A DNA stretch of 64,000 nt from Gnetum montanum (lineage: Eukaryota > Streptophyta > Gnetopsida > Gnetales > Gnetaceae), in contig MNCI01021399.1 in assembly GCA_015680685.1 (NCBI GenBank), positions 1,017,873 to 1,081,872 of the forward strand, given 5' to 3'. Numbering within the stretch: the stretch's first letter is position 1; the number at the start of each line of letters is the position of its first letter. Positions 36,001-50,174 of this stretch are shown here, piece after piece. Position numbers and translations under genes: made by a program. The notes beneath the pieces were generated by a model. That model saw only the letters and a list, made by a program, of their open reading frames with translations. It had not been told where the DNA came from and did no database searches.

Positions 36001-37064
36001 ATGACCAACACAACATCTGGCTAGAATAGAATGAGGATCTATGATCCTAAAGACCCCACTGTAGTCAAGTGTAGATAATCACTTAGGCTACAAGGGTAAA
36101 GCCCTGAATTCATTGTGCTCAATGAAGAGCACTACAACTAAATTTGTGTAAAATCCAAGCTAGATTACTCCTTTCTCACATGGAGGTAGAAGCTAAACAT
36201 GAGTACAAGCTAATCCATCATAATAGGAAGGAGTACATACCCTCTCCCTATGAAAAAATACCTTTGAATGATACCCATGCATACATAATCTCCTAATTAA
36301 TTGAGATGGACAAGCAACATGCAAAATTAATATCAAAAAGCTAACATGAAGAACACAAAAAGTTCAAGAAAAATCCTAAACCCTAAACGTTTATAGTAGA
36401 TCTATTCTAATGATTGGTCCCTCAAACCACTATAGTCACTTCAATCCTACTTATCTCTTCCATGGGATACATATCTCAACTATCAACTCTACTGTAGCGA
36501 ACTATGTTTAGGCTAGCTCCTATTATAGTAGCTAATCAAGCATAGTTTGTGCCTCAAATGATCTTCCTATTTTCATCCATGCCTTTTGCTATGCAACCTC
36601 AATTTACATGACTTTCATTGCTAGTTTTTACCACTACTCATCCCTTTTTTCTTCTACTGGGCCTCACAGTGGAACCACAAACAATCCTAGGGATGAATAC
36701 ACCATTTGTTCTTTTTGTGGCACAAAATTCAGCACAAAATTATTTTTCCTTGTTTAGTTCAGCTATGACTACCATGACCTAGCCTCTCCTTTCCATACCA
36801 TAACCCATTGTGAGGCAACAAGCCTCCCAATTGACACTGTAGCTATTCATGCAAACACCACAATCCATAGCAATGCCCCAGGGACTAGATCAGGCATTCT
36901 AGATGATCTAGGAGTTAACAGAAAAATTATAGAAGCTTAAAGCTTCTGCAAGCTTCAGAGTGAAGATAATGGGCTTCTACCAAGATGATCCCATTAATCT
37001 TGATGTTCCAACAATAATGCTTCCATCAAGCATCCCCATTCCCTAGTTCACCAAGTATAATGGT
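36001..37064 (+). pseudogene. gag: TatC gag, first part
   Basis: It opens ATGACCAACACAACATCTGG and has RIYDPKDPTVVKCR and EFIVLNEEHYN, which align with TatB near 11080-11180. Many stops. Cut by AthM at 37064; capsid coding resumes at 50175. Confidence 0.7.
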
Positions 37065-37964
37065 TGATGAGTAGTGAGTGTACCCATACACCCAACCATA
37101 CAAATCACAAAGTATTCATGTGTGATCCAATTGAATTTCATGGACTTTATAGTTTCCAGTGCACTAGTCTTTTAGGAAGGAAATCTTTCCCTAAGCTCAT
37201 TCATTGTATTCCCAACTACACTTGTGACGTACAAAGGTATGGTTAAATATAATTGAGGCATATGATTTTTATCATTTTCTATTTTATGTTCTTTGGTGCT
37301 TAGAGAGAGATAGATAAAGTAATTTAATGACTAATCTAAATTAACTAACTAACTAGTCTCTAGCTAGTCCTAACATAAGCATCTAGTCCCACTTTTTGTA
37401 CATGTCTTGAACCCATGTATCCACTGTTGTGTTACCAAGTGCTACAGCACTAGGTGCACCAAGCAATAATGCTATTCAGATTACCAAGTGAATACACTTT
37501 TACACTTGAAGCAGTCATACTTATGTACTTAATCTACTTAGCTTAATTAATTAAAGTCTAATTTAGCTTAATTAATTAAATATATAATACAAGCAATGAA
37601 TGCATAATAAAGCATTTAAACTATCCAGAATGCTACAACGTTTATCAAAATGTTCTTCTTTATTACTGCACACATTGTTATGCTCAGGTACAACAATGCT
37701 CGAATAAAGATCCGTATACTTAATGACTCTTGCTATAACCATGAAAGAAAATATTCTAACTTTCAAAATGTAAAAATTGCAAGAGCTCTACTACTACAAT
37801 GAATTCTAATGCCATAAATGCAACTGGTGGATGTGTATTTATAAGAAAAAAAAGACCCTACATTGATGAGGCCATGTTAATGCTTGAAATGATGCATCAA
37901 TGGGGCCCAGTCAATGGGGCCCAGTTAATGGGGTCCCATCAATGTAGCCAACTACAACTTATCA
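37065..37964 (-). mobile_element. AthM 3' LTR
   Basis: On the plus strand it reads TGATGAGTAG..ACTTATCA and aligns with 49292-50174. TATAAATA (minus) lies at 37836-37843 and AATAAA (minus) at 37659-37664. Short 14-base repeats (CAATGGGGCCCAGT-like) occur at about 37908-37945 near its outer U3 end. Confidence 0.8.
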
Positions 37965-38091
37965 ATGGGGCCTGAGTGTATGAATCAACATGTTAAAATT
38001 GTGATGTTCATGACACAAAATTCAACACCATGACATGACTCTACAAAATTGAATAGCATGTCCTCTGATGGCATCAATTTGGTTGGGAAGA

Positions 38092-40911
38092 TCAAATAGT
38101 CCTAGGAGGTGGAGTTTCCTAAGGCTCTGAAAGACCTTCACCAGCTTCAAGCATGTGTGGTAGCTAAGGCAGCTGCAGCTGTGCTACTACATCTAGTGGA
38201 AGGTGAAAAGCATCCAACAATGCTTTCATTTTCTCCTCCTTACTCTTGGGATCATGCATTATCCATGTAGCTTCACCAATGTGGGTTGAAATGAGCACAT
38301 CCCAGGAACACGGAATCATTGGGAATAGCTCCTTTGCATTGATGAACCAAGTAGTGAATTTTTTGCACTTGATGTCAAATGCTCAGACTACATCTTTTAG
38401 CTTCTAGTAATCATTCATTATCTTAGTCAAGTTCTTGGTAGTTGATCATTGATCCATGAATCATGCCCTGAGAACTTTGAGTTTGGTGCTTGAACTTTGA
38501 GAACAAGTGTCCTTATGGTGCTTGAACTTAGCCTTGTACAGCAAGTAGAGCTGGCCATTTTTTTTCAATTTTAATTATGGTCATCCAATAGTCAACATTA
38601 CTAGGTTTTCATAGTAGAGATTTGCTAATTTCATATATTTTTTCATTTCTTTAATCTACAACTCCTTTAGGTAGATCTCTACTCTATTATAGGAATCAAT
38701 CCCATCAATGATGGGCTACCATACTTCTCTTCCTTGTTGCAGTTGTTGGATGGTTTTGTTTACTTTTTCCTTAGCCATTTAAATATGTTTCTCATTTACC
38801 TTCTTCTACAAGCCAACCTAGTCTCTATAATGATTTTTAATTCTTTCAAACTTGAGAGCCTCATTTTCCTGATAGTGATCTTAATGGAAAAATTTTGGTG
38901 TAAGGCTTGAACTTTCTCCATAAATAGATTTTAATTTTTTGTGATCAATTTTCTCAACTCAGTATTTACCCTGGCAAGCTACTCTTGTTTTTGATGAATG
39001 AATTCTTGCATTTGTTACTTCTATGTATCAACATTATGCTAGTGATGATTTTCTACAGTTAGTGATTCATTTTCTAGGATCATTTGAACCAAGTCCTTTT
39101 GAAATAAGTAGGTTTTTACATCTACTATAGACTAGTCAAAGATGGCCATCACTATTTCCTCCTCAGCTTATTTTAGTCATTCTTGAAGCTATTAAAAAGC
39201 TTCATCTCTCGTTGTTACTAGGTTGAGAAGTGCAGGATCAGTAAAATGGGCATGCAATTCAGCAACTTTTGTAGTCAAGCATTGGTTCTATGCTTCGGCC
39301 ATTTCAAGTTTCCCTTTTAGGATGATGCACTTGTGCTTTGATTCCAACAAATTTGACTAGGTTGCAGTGATGTTGTTCGGAAAATTGAATATTTCTAAAA
39401 TCAGTTGCTCGGTCCCTAGAAGTTGGTCCAACAATTCTTTATGCTAGGCTACATTCAATCTTCCATTGACCATGCCTGTGAATGTTTGCACATCTTGAAG
39501 TGTAGATCCATCTAGTATAGATGTTGCAAGTGCATTAAGCACTTCAATAATTTGGTCGTTGACTACTTCAACAATAGTCTCTTGTCATTGGTGCTACATC
39601 ACTAGTACAGTTATCCCTCGCCTTCCTCCAAATGAACTAAAAAGAAGGTAGCATTGCTAGAGATTTCTGAGAATAAATGGTATTGAGATAAAGACATTGT
39701 TACCTCTTGGGCATTAGGATTTAGCCTCATGGCCAATTGCATTCTTTGGACATAGAATATTGAGCACCTCTTTTCATTTGGCTAATTGTCCAAGCCACCT
39801 CATTAAGATGACACATTATAGGTTGATATACTGATGGATCTCTATCACTCATTACTGCAAGCTACTCTTACTCATGCAAGACCTTCTCTTGGATTTTACA
39901 TAAGCACTCAATGGCTACATGGGCCTTTGACATTGTTTCTTGAGTAGGTGGTGGAGGTGGTAGCTACTACTTCCATTCTATAGTCATGGAAAGTATCTTG
40001 TCCTTCATTATTTTAGATCATGAGGCCAAAGGAGCATGTTTGATCATGTCATTTGCATAACAATGATCGCTACCCTTTGGAAAAGGTAGATTTTTTCTTC
40101 CACATTCATTTTCTTTGAAGAACTTCTCAATTTCTAAATAGATCAATTGTGGAATCCTTGTTGGAAATCTCCTACTTAGAGTGGCACATGCTTAGGTGGG
40201 AAAGGTAGTCACCTTACTAGGCCTCATTGTTGGATTGAGGTGGTAGGCCACAATTTTGAAATATATGCATTCTATTGGTGTCAATGCAATGAACTCCTTA
40301 TGGTCAACCCCGTAACACTACTGGGTGCACTTCCTTTTGGCCTTAGGGTAAACTTGTGTTGATAGCTCTACTAGTTGTCTTCTAGTATTAGGCAACCCCA
40401 CTGCCTATGTGATAGCTTCAGCCAAGTAGGACACTAGAATATCCTTGATTTTCACTATGGAGCCTGGCCTTATATTGCTCCAAAAGAGATATGTCTCTTC
40501 CAGGTACCATTCCCCACTAGAAGTGATGACTAGTCACATAGGAGAGGTTTAAACATATGTTTTTACCTATGCTGGAGCATGCTTTAAAAATGGCCCGAAG
40601 TTCAATTCCTAGGAAACTAAGCGTTGGATCTCATGAGGCCTGATGGTGTCAAGGTAGGCTTGTGTTAGAGTGACCTCAAGCCTTAGTATAGGTGCTAGTG
40701 CTTTCCCTAGCTACAATTTTTTTGTTGGAACTTCTTCTTTAAGAATCTATTGAACAAATTCCACTTCAAGATCCCCTGAAAGAGGTCTCATTACATGGGT
40801 TTCCTTTGGAAAATCCTAGGCTTGTTCTTGTTGGCCTCTTCCAATTCTAGGATGTTTCTCCCTTGGTTAAGAGGATCTTTCCACCTATGGTCATTTTGGT
40901 CTTAGCACCAT
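38092..40911 (-). pseudogene. AthM third ORF: long coiled-coil protein in the env-like position
   Basis: Downstream of integrase and in the same sense, about 940 codons can be read from ATG at 40909-40911 to TGA at 38092-38094. Isolated stops and at least two compensating frame changes interrupt the frame. The first third is globular (HEIQRL, GEWYLEETYLFW, LVSYLAEAI, KEFIALTPIECIYFKI). The middle is strongly helical with heptad-like stretches (QETIVEVVNDQIIEVLNAL). The end holds IPCSWDVLISTHIGEA. Athila elements often carry an env-like ORF here. I see no clear signal peptide or membrane anchor, so the env label is positional. The globular part might be related to the plant transposon-protein domain found in Athila-type ORFs; unproven. 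Confidence 0.6.
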
Positions 40912-43009
40912 CTATATTCACAACATGACCATAGGTTAGTAATTATTGTGTAACATGAAACAATTGGGATACCTTACCTCCTTAGGATAGTTACATTTCA
41001 TTGAGCTGTGATTATGGTTGATTTAATTAATTTTAATCATCATTTTATTTATGTTTTAATGGCAATAAGTCATTCTAGAGGGTGTTGAAAGGGTTAACTC
41101 TCAAAATTTAATGGTTTTATATCATTATATTCATTAAACCTTTTGGAAAGTTAGAAAAATTCTCAAAAACTTTCATTGGAAACCTTAAGGTTTGTAGCCC
41201 CCAAAATGAATAGCTTATCTCTAGTAGCTATAGGATCAAATAATGAAGTGATTTCGACAAATGGTTGGGAATTTATGGGCTCTGGAAGATTTTGGACTCT
41301 AAAAATTGGTAAAAACTCCCTTTGCGTGATGAATAAAATAACAAAAAATTTCAAAGTATGCAATGGTATTTATAGAATTTTTGGCATGCATCAATGAGGC
41401 CTAATTGATAGGGCCCCATTGACAAGGTCAGCTATGTCAACTAGGCCTAGTCAATGCAGTTGTTGACCATCGTAGACTTTTGTTGATTTTGGTCAAACTT
41501 CCAAAATACAAGGATTTTTTAAGTGAAATTGGGGTCAAATGAAAGTCCAAAAAGCCATGAACATGACAAAAATAGTAGAAGAGGGAATTGGAGTTCAAAA
41601 AATTAAGAAAGTTGATAAAATAATCTAGAGAATGAATATTATGGGAGTTTAAGGAGCACTTTGTGGGGTACATAATGGAATATGTGAAAGATAGGATTGT
41701 AGCAATGTTGAAGATAAGAAACTTAACTAAACAAGCCAAAAGATATGCAAGTGTGTCCTCCCCATAGTAGGCACATGGCCTTTTTTCCCTTGCATAACCT
41801 CAACTAAGGAGTCCATGGGTCCCATAGTCAATTCATGGTCATGAAATGTTAAGGACCAAATAGAAAGAATCTATCTAAGAACTCCAACATGTCAAAATAA
41901 GACATTGAACATAACATAGAAATTGATAGTGAGGTGACTTATGGTAGCATAGATGGATGATTGAGAAGGTGGGATGGAATCTTGAATTAAGATCATAAGA
42001 AGTTCCTTGTGGATCTTGTGTTTAAAATGACCTGAGAAGATCCATCCTTAGTCCAGATCAAAACCAACCTCTTTCAATGACTTCACATCATCCCTCCAAT
42101 ATTGATCCACCTCCTTGAGATACAAGAGTATTCCTACATAACAACCACCATTCCATAAGGAGAAGAAAAGAGAAGTAGAAAGTGAGAGAAGGCCTTAGTT
42201 AGATGGGACATGTAGGCATGGGTAACATGTCTTTCTAGTCCCATAACCAGCTCTTATAGCCTATTTATTTGTCTAAGGGGTGTTATTTGAATTTCCATTA
42301 TGTTTTTTATTTTATTTTTGAATGAAAACCACACCATGCAAAGACTTTATTTGACTTCCTATTAGTGGTTGACATGGAATGGTAAGTAGTCAATGAGAAA
42401 CACCCAAGCACTTAAGCAAGTAGAAGAGTACAAAGATTATTGAGTGTCCTTGAAGTCACACCCTACAAAAACCTTTGAATCCTTTCCAATTTTGAAAACT
42501 ACCAAGGTCATTAATTGATTAAAATTTTCTCTAATGAAAGAGATCTCAAACTTCCAGAATAAGAAAAACCATAGACTTTGTGGATGAGTGGATGTCATGA
42601 ACTCACTGACTGTTCCATGAAAAATAAACCATGTCATAGTCATTAGACATTAGAATTCAAAAATAGAAACTAGACATTGACAATCACAACATTAGGCACA
42701 AAGCATCATTAGTAAACAATAATAGTGGCACTATGTCCTGTGGCAATAAAGCATTTTTATTAGCAAAAATAATGAAAAGTTACACTCAAACCAAATAAAG
42801 AAAAATATATAATAAAGTGTAGATTATCCAAGAAATATTCAAATGTACTAATGACAATGCAAAACAAAAATGGTGTAAAATGGAAAAAAATTAAAAAACA
42901 AAAATTTGTAAAAATATTTTTCTAAATTAAAAAATGTGAAAAACAAAAATTAGAAAAACTAAGAGGCCATATATATGGTTAAAAAAATGGCCATATCCCC
43001 CATGACTAA
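40912..43009 (-). other. AthM gap between integrase and third ORF
   Basis: AT-rich, 2.1 kb. The ORFs at 41163-41397 and 41437-41739 overlap on opposite strands and show no family motif. I see nothing else of note. Confidence 0.5.
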
Positions 43010-46000
43010 GTTGGAAGGAGGAGATTTAAGAAATTGAATGAAGTTGTCTATCTATTGATATGGTAGTGGCATTGGCTTGTCTTGGTCCTAGAAAAGGTTT
43101 CACTTGTTAGATGTTGACCAATTTCTTTTTATTTGGGCACTCAAGCTTGTATATTAACATGGCCCTAGAGGAAAAGTTTTGATCAATTATATAAAGTCAT
43201 TCCCATAATTTTTGGAACATTTTCTTCTGGAGTACATGTGTGGGGTTCAAGTAGAGAATATTATCTCCCGGTTGAAATTTCACTTTCCATATTTTGAGGT
43301 CATGACATTGCTTGTTAAATGCCTTGTTCACTTCATTCAAATATAGGACCACTAATAGATTCTAATCTAGCACATTAAGGTTGATCATTCTTTCTCTTTG
43401 TGCTAGACTCATGTCAAGATTTAAATCGTAGGCTATTGAGAGTGTATAGATCTTGGCTTGAGTTGGGAGTGTTAGTAGTTTTTTGCACACTAGCTCATAG
43501 GAAGAGTAGCCAATAGGAAGTTTCCATGTTGAGTGATAGGCCCAAAGGACATCATTGAGTTTTGTGCTCCAATCTCTGCTCTCTTTGCTTATGGTCCTTG
43601 TTAGGATCTTTGTGATCTCCTTGTTAGTTACCTTTGCTTAACTGTTGGCTTGGGGATGATAGTGTGTTGTTAATTTATGTTCAACCCCCAAGTGTTGCAT
43701 AAGTTTTCAAAAAGTGTCACTTGTAATGTAAGTTCCATTGTAAAAAATTAGTGCACATGGCATCCCAAACCTATTTACAACATGTTGTACAAATCTAGTA
43801 GTAGTGAATGATGTATAATTAGTGATAGCTATTTCTTCTACCCATTTTATGTAGTAGTCATGTGCTATGATGATATATGTTTTTCCATTGGATATGGGTG
43901 TGATGGACCTCATGAAGTCTATGACCCATATGTCAAAGGGCTCCAATGATTAAATTCACTATTGAGGATCCTCCATTCATGTGGTCATTCCACCATCTCA
44001 TTGACAATGCTCAAAAGATCAGATAAATTGTTGAGAATCCCTGAAGATTATAGGCCAATAGTATCCTACCATCAGGATTTTTATGGTCATGTGTCTTCTT
44101 ACATAGTGGCCTCCACGAGGACCTTCGTGAGCATCCTAGAGAATGTGTAGTTGATCAAATTTAGGGATACACCAACAAATCAAGATGTCAGCATGTACCT
44201 TATACAAGTATCTATTAATTTCCATTAAGTATTTGGCCCAAAGAAGAAGCTATTTCTTCTTTCTAAATTCAAGATCTTGTGGCATCTCTTAAGTGAGAAT
44301 ATAGGTGAGGATGCCATTGTACCATGTTGGTTCTAAGGATACATGGTCATTTATTGCTCTTGTAAAGAGGAGTTCATCTGGAAATTGATGAGAAAGTAGA
44401 CTTTCTTCCTCTTTATTATCCCATCTTAGTTATGAGAGGTGATCAACAACCATGTTCTCAAATCCTTACCATTATGAAATCAAATTCCTACAAGATCATG
44501 AACCACCATATGATATGAGGGCTCACTACTAGCTTATTCATCAAGAAGTGGATGGCACTATGATCTGTGTGCATAAATACTTTATAACCAAGAACATAGT
44601 GTCTAAAATTTTTAAGAGCATACACCACTGCCATCAGTTCTTTCTCAATTTCAATGTAATTCAACTATGCATCCACAATGCTTTGACTTGTGTAGTGGAT
44701 GTAATATGGATGTCATGTATCATCCAACTACATAAGCATGGCTCCCAAGGCATAATTAGAGGCATTTATCATTATATGGAATGGCCTAGACCAATATAGT
44801 GCATATAGAATTGGAGTTTCTATGAGTTTGCATTTTAATTATTAAAATGCATGTTCACATTCCTTGGTCTAGATGAACAGAGCATCTTTCTTTGTAAGCT
44901 CAACCAATGGCTTTGAAATCTTAAAGATATTCTCTATGAATCACTAGTAGTAGCCAGTGTGCCCAAGGAATGACCAAACATCTTTGATAGTTTCTGGTTG
45001 ATGGGTTATTCCTTGGATGACCCTTATTTTTTCAAGGTATACCTCAATTCATTCTTGTGAGATTCTATGCCCCAATACAATGCCTTCTTAGACCATGAGA
45101 TGACTCTTTTAATAATTGAGCCTAAGGTTTTTTTCAACACATCTCTTCAATACTTGCTCAAGGTAGTCCAAGCCTTACTCAAATGTAGCTCCATAAGTGT
45201 AGAATTCATCCATGAAGACTTCCACACCACTACCAATATATTGCTAAAAAATGCTAACGACCAAGCATTGAAATGTTGTAGGAGCATTACATAGACTAAA
45301 TGACATCTTACAATATGTAAAAGTCCCCTAGGGACTCATGAATGTCATCTTAGCTTGATCTTTTGGTGCAATTTGGATTTGGTTATAGCTACTATAACCA
45401 TCGAAGAAGCTATAATAGCAATGCCTAAAGATGATGTCCAACACTTAATCCACAAATGGCAATGGAAAATGATCTTTGAATGTTGTCATGTTTAATAGCC
45501 TAAATTTGATTCAGACCTACCACTTGCCATCTTTCTTTGGTACAATTATGAGTGAGCTAACCCACTCACTATCCATAATGGGATAGATGAACCTCACCTT
45601 GAGCAATTGTTCTATTTCCTCATTGATGATCTACTTTAGTTTGAGATTCAATCACCTCTACAACTACCTTCTTGGATTCATGGTCCAGTTTGTATAAATG
45701 CAATGCTTGCATATCCATGGATCAATTCCAATTAGCTCAGGATATGACCAAGAAAAGGCTTTTGGCCACTTTTTAGCCACTTGCAATAGCTTTTCATTTT
45801 GTTCAGGAGTAAGTTTGGCATTGATTATGATTGGCTTTCAATTGTTTAAAAATGCATACTCCATGCCAGCTGGTACAGTTTTGAACTCTAGGTGCTTCTA
45901 CTTAAAGTTATCAAGTATTTTCAACTCTTTCCAATAGGTATCATCATCTTCATTATCAAAGCGTTGGTGATGAACTTGCTCAAGTTCATCCATGCCTTCA

Positions 46001-46640
46001 ACATAAGCACATGTCAAGCTCTCAGTTGGTTCCATGCATAATGTGCTACTGTTAGAGCTAGTTGTTAGCCAATATGTGTCATCTTGTTTTGTGGCTACTA
46101 CATATAAACACCTGTGGATATCTTGTTCATGTGCACATTGGCTACATGCTTTAATGAATGTAATTTTGATGGACTAAATATTTTTCATGTAATTGCATCC
46201 ATTATTGCTATATGCGATACATGGAATACACTTCTTCTCTAAACATCCAAATTCATTTTCCTTGGAGAGTTCCAAGTAGAGGTCCCTTATACCCATTCAC
46301 GCATCTGTTGTGCTCAACCAAGCGCATCCCATAATGATGGGGAAGCTACCTTTGTAGTTCTTAACCTTGATCACTAGAAAATTGATAGGACAGGACCACC
46401 CACTAACTGTGGTTACAATGTCTTCCACTAACCCAAAAGGAACAATGATAGATTGGTCTACCAATTCTAAATGGATGTTGCTCATCTTAAGAGGTGGTAA
46501 GTTCTAGCTGTTGTACATGTCATGAGAGATGAGATTAACTCTTGAACCAAAATCAAGAAGAACCTTGCATGGCTCATGTTTAGCAATCTGTAAGTAAATG
46601 AGAGGACTTCCTTAGATAGATCATTTGATGAAAAGATTTC
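43010..46640 (-). pseudogene. pol: AthM protease and pol
   Basis: Protease at about 46290-46560: active-site region LLDFGSR (46543-46554 for DFGS), then FPIIMGCAWL. RT at about 44850-45590: IVPKKDGKW, FFDGYSSYNQIQIAPKDQAK, then FMDEF (45205-45216) where the second catalytic Asp has become Glu, and EGIVLGHRIS. RNase H at about 44480-44830: YIEIEKELMAVVYALKNFRH and FMHTDHSA. Integrase at about 43010-44150: FDIWVIDFM, a degenerate second Asp site (FYNGTY), and a C-terminus ending near 43010. The text of RT and RNase H is of Athila type. Many stops, mostly transition-type. Confidence 0.8.
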
Positions 46641-49050
46641 CAAACTTGATCCAATCAAAAATAGCATGAGTTAGTGTCACAGTGTGGATCTGAGATTGCA
46701 TTCAGTTTGAAGGGCACTTGAATGTATTTGATGCAGAGGATGAGGGTGATGGAGATGTAGGATGAGTAGTCATATTATGTTGTGAGGGTTTGGAAGGACT
46801 ATTAGGTCAAAATAAGGGTTTTTTCTTGGAACCATTGTCCAAACCACTTGGATAGAAGGTTAGTTATAAACTCATAGCCCTCATAGCATTTTGTTATTGC
46901 AGTTGTGGATGAATTTCACCTTGCATGGATGGAGTAGAAGGTAACTAGATCGAGGGTGGAGGGATATGTGTAGATGTATGCTAAGGATGGTATGGATATG
47001 GACTCTCCCCTTGAGTAGTTGTAAATGTATTTTATGGTACTCTGGAAGGTAATAGTGATGCTGGAATGAGACATGGCTTGCAAAACTTCATGGGGAAATA
47101 GGTTGTTGAACATAGTACTTGTATCGTTCTAGTTTCTTATAAGGGTACTGTTACCTTAGTAGTGGCATTCCCCATGATTGTGGTTGGTGAAACTATTGGT
47201 ATTTCTCATATCGTTATGGTGGATCTCTACTCGAATAACAAGCATGTTGTTGATGGTGGAACTATCTTAGATTGCCTTGAGGATAAGGTGATCATCTGGA
47301 TGCTTGCCTACATGGTAGTCAAGGATTTAATGTGTGCACCCTAGACTCTTGTAAGTGTGACACCATAGGGCAACATCCCTTTGGATGTTTGTATTGGTAG
47401 ATATCACAACTAGTATTATCACGTGAGTTAGTTTCCATACCTTCTTCTACTACAGTAGCCTTGCCCTTACCTCTTTGGTAGGCACGTTTAGCTTCATTTC
47501 ATTTCTTACATTCATGATCATTATTCTGTTCCTTGGATGCATATGTAATTTTCATAGTAGTTTGGAATTTCTCATCCAAAGAATTCCATAATTTATCAAC
47601 CTTTGCCAAAATATCATAAATATATTTTGATATAGACAAGGTTTTTCTATTTATCACATCATCAAGTGCTGCATCCTCCTTATCACAACGTCGGACATCC
47701 CTTTTCTGATGGAAGGATCCATATTATACTCTTCTACACTTTTCCTTTTTTTACAACTCATCTTATTCTTTTGATACCTACTCTATAAGCCTTTGGATTT
47801 GATGAGCTTTTAATTCAAAGTCTCCCTGAGGCATAAATCCCAAGAGCTCTTCTTGTTTCTACTCTAAGCCCATCGATGATGTGGTGGAGTTCTCCCCTTT
47901 TTGAATATCCATGGCTAGGGCATCAGTATAAGAGATAATAATATTGGCCTTATTGACATCCAAGGGTTCATGTGTTCCCTATTTCTAGCCTTTGATTTTC
48001 CTTTTCAAATTGGACACTCTAGAGTATGTTTGGTATTTGTCATTAAATAACTCAAGCATGGTACTCCATCAGTGGATAGATTCTGGCTCTAAGGACCAGT
48101 ACTAGCTTTTAGCTTCCATCATGAGTGTCCAAGGTAAGAGCTTGAGTTTCTACCAATCATTTTTGATATTTTAGAAGGCAAAAGCATCATGGAAAGCTTG
48201 TAGTTGTGTTTGTAGATCAAAATTGTATCCCCCCTCAAATCTTGGGATATTGTTCATATCTAACCACTTGATCTAGCTATCTTTCATATGCTTGGTTGGA
48301 ATATTTATTGCCTTTGAAATGTTAAGCATGCTTCGAGTCACCAATAGAGGTTCATCATCGTCATTATTTCATTGTCTCTAATGATGTCCTCAGTTACCCC
48401 AACATTCTTGTCTCTAAATGCTTCGAGTCACCAATAGAGATTCTATGGTCATTATTGTCTCATTGATTACCTTTCTCATAATTATTTCTATGATGGCTTC
48501 TATGAGAACCAATAGATGAAAAGGAACATTTGGAATCAGATGAAGAGGAAGGTGGGCCACCACCGTTACCATCACCACAATGTCTGCCACCACTTTTTTG
48601 CTCATTATGATCACTATCCTTAGATCCCTTACCATCATGATATTTACCCAAGTCCCTGCCTTGACTATCACTTTTTCCTGAACCTAGTTTATGAATAGTG
48701 GATCATAAGTTTAGGGCCATACCCTCATCTCTAATAATAGGAGGTGGAGAATCTTTATGTTGGGAACCCTCAAGGAAAGAATCCACATTGTCATCTTGGT
48801 TTAGTAGGAACAAGGAGTTAGTGAAGTGTTTTCCCTTTGTAAACTCATGATGCTTCTCCTAGTGTCAGTCTCTCCTACGTTGTGTTTCAATGGGATGGTA
48901 GTCTCAAGTATCCTAACCATTCATAACATATTCCTCATGAAGATCTATAATGCCCAACCTCTTACGAGTTTGCAAGAGCATCCCTGGCATAGATCAATCA
49001 AGGGACAATATGATGTTGCCCTACATATCATGCCATCGAAATTGTTCATC
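46641..49050 (-). pseudogene. gag: AthM gag
   Basis: A low-complexity His/Ser/Gly-rich N-terminal part lies at about 48460-48660 (SGGRHCGDGNGGGPPSSSS). It is followed by a Retrotrans_gag-like capsid region at about 47780-48240 (NIPRFEGGYNF, QLQAFHDAFAF, TMLELFNDKYQTYSRVSNLK). Stops and frameshifts throughout; the exact start is not clear. Confidence 0.65.
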
Positions 49051-49269
49051 CTAATGTAGGATGAAGATGAAGTCTAGTACATACAACTTTGCACTTATGG
49101 GATTGATGATTTGACATCTTCATGCCTATGGAAAGATGACATTTTGCAATAAATAAAATAATCAATGTGCTTTTGTAATTATATGTCATTTGAGAGTGAT
49201 GTGGACCTTAGGTTTATCCAACAAGATTAATAATGTACTAAACCTAGATAGCACACATTTCAACAAACA

Positions 49270-49291
49270 AAGTCCCCAACAACGAAAATAA
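49270..49291 (-). promoter_or_regulatory. AthM primer binding site (tRNA-Asp type)
   Basis: Minus strand next to the 5' LTR reads TTTTCGTTGTTGGGGACT. The GTTG..GGGGAC part fits the complement of the plant tRNA-Asp 3' end (TGGCGCCGTTGCCGGGGA), the usual primer of Athila and Tat elements, with CpG sites decayed. Confidence 0.6.
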
Positions 49292-50174
49292 TGATGAGTG
49301 GTGATAATACCCTTATGCCCAACCATACGAATCACAAAGCATTCACACACAATCTAGTCAAATTCTCTGGACTTTATAGTTTCGGATGCACTAATCTTCT
49401 AGGAAATGAATCTTGCCCTAAGCTCATACATTGTCTTCCCAATTACACTGTTGAAGTACAAAGGTATGGTTAATTGTAATCAAAGCATATGATTTTTTAT
49501 CATTTTTTTATGTTCTTTGGTGCTTGGAGAGAGAGAGAGATAAAGTAATTTAATGAAGAATCTAAATTACCTAACTAACTAGCCTCTAACTAATCCTAAC
49601 ATAAGCATCTAGTCCCACTTTCCATACATGTATTGAAGCCACATACCCACTACTTGGTTACCAAGCACTACACCACTAGGCACACCAAGTAATAATGTTG
49701 TTGGGATTACCAAGTGAATATGTGTTTATGCTCAAAGTGGTTGTACTTATGTACTTAATTTATTTATCTTAATTGATTAAAGTCTAATTTAGCTTAATTA
49801 ATTAAATATTTAATAAAATAAATGAATGCATAAATAAAGTATTTAAACTATCTAGAATCTGCAATGTTTATCAAAAATTTTATCTTTATTGTTGCATACA
49901 CTATTGTGCTTAGGTACAACAGTGCTTGAATAAAGATTTGTACACTCAATGACTCCTTTTTGGGCACTTGGAAAAATATTCTAACTTTCAAATGTAAAAA
50001 TTGCTAGAGCTCTACTACTACTATGAATTCTAATGTCATAAATGTGGTTGGTGTGCATGTATTTATAAGTAAAAATAGACCCTACATTGATGGGACCATG
50101 TCGATGAATGAAATGATGTGTCGATGAGGCCACATCAATGGGGCCCCATTGATGCAGCCAACTGCAACTCATTA
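49292..50174 (-). mobile_element. AthM 5' LTR
   Basis: Aligned with 37065-37964. TATAAATA (minus) lies at 50060-50067 and AATAAA (minus) at 49885-49890; a short GA repeat occurs at about 49527-49540. The outer terminus has decayed from CA to TA on the plus strand (50173-50174). Confidence 0.8.

Larger units (their letters stand above)
37065..50174 (-). mobile_element. AthM, 13.1-kb Athila-like element with both LTRs
   Basis: On the minus strand: LTR (49292-50174), primer site, gag, protease, RT, RNase H, integrase, a 2-kb gap, a third long ORF, LTR (37065-37964). Target duplication: ATGGT (37060-37064) and ATGTT (50175-50179), one mismatch. The uninterrupted TatB site reads AATGGTGAAGG, which fits. 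RT, RNase H and primer-site features are those of the Athila lineage. All genes are decayed. Confidence 0.85.
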
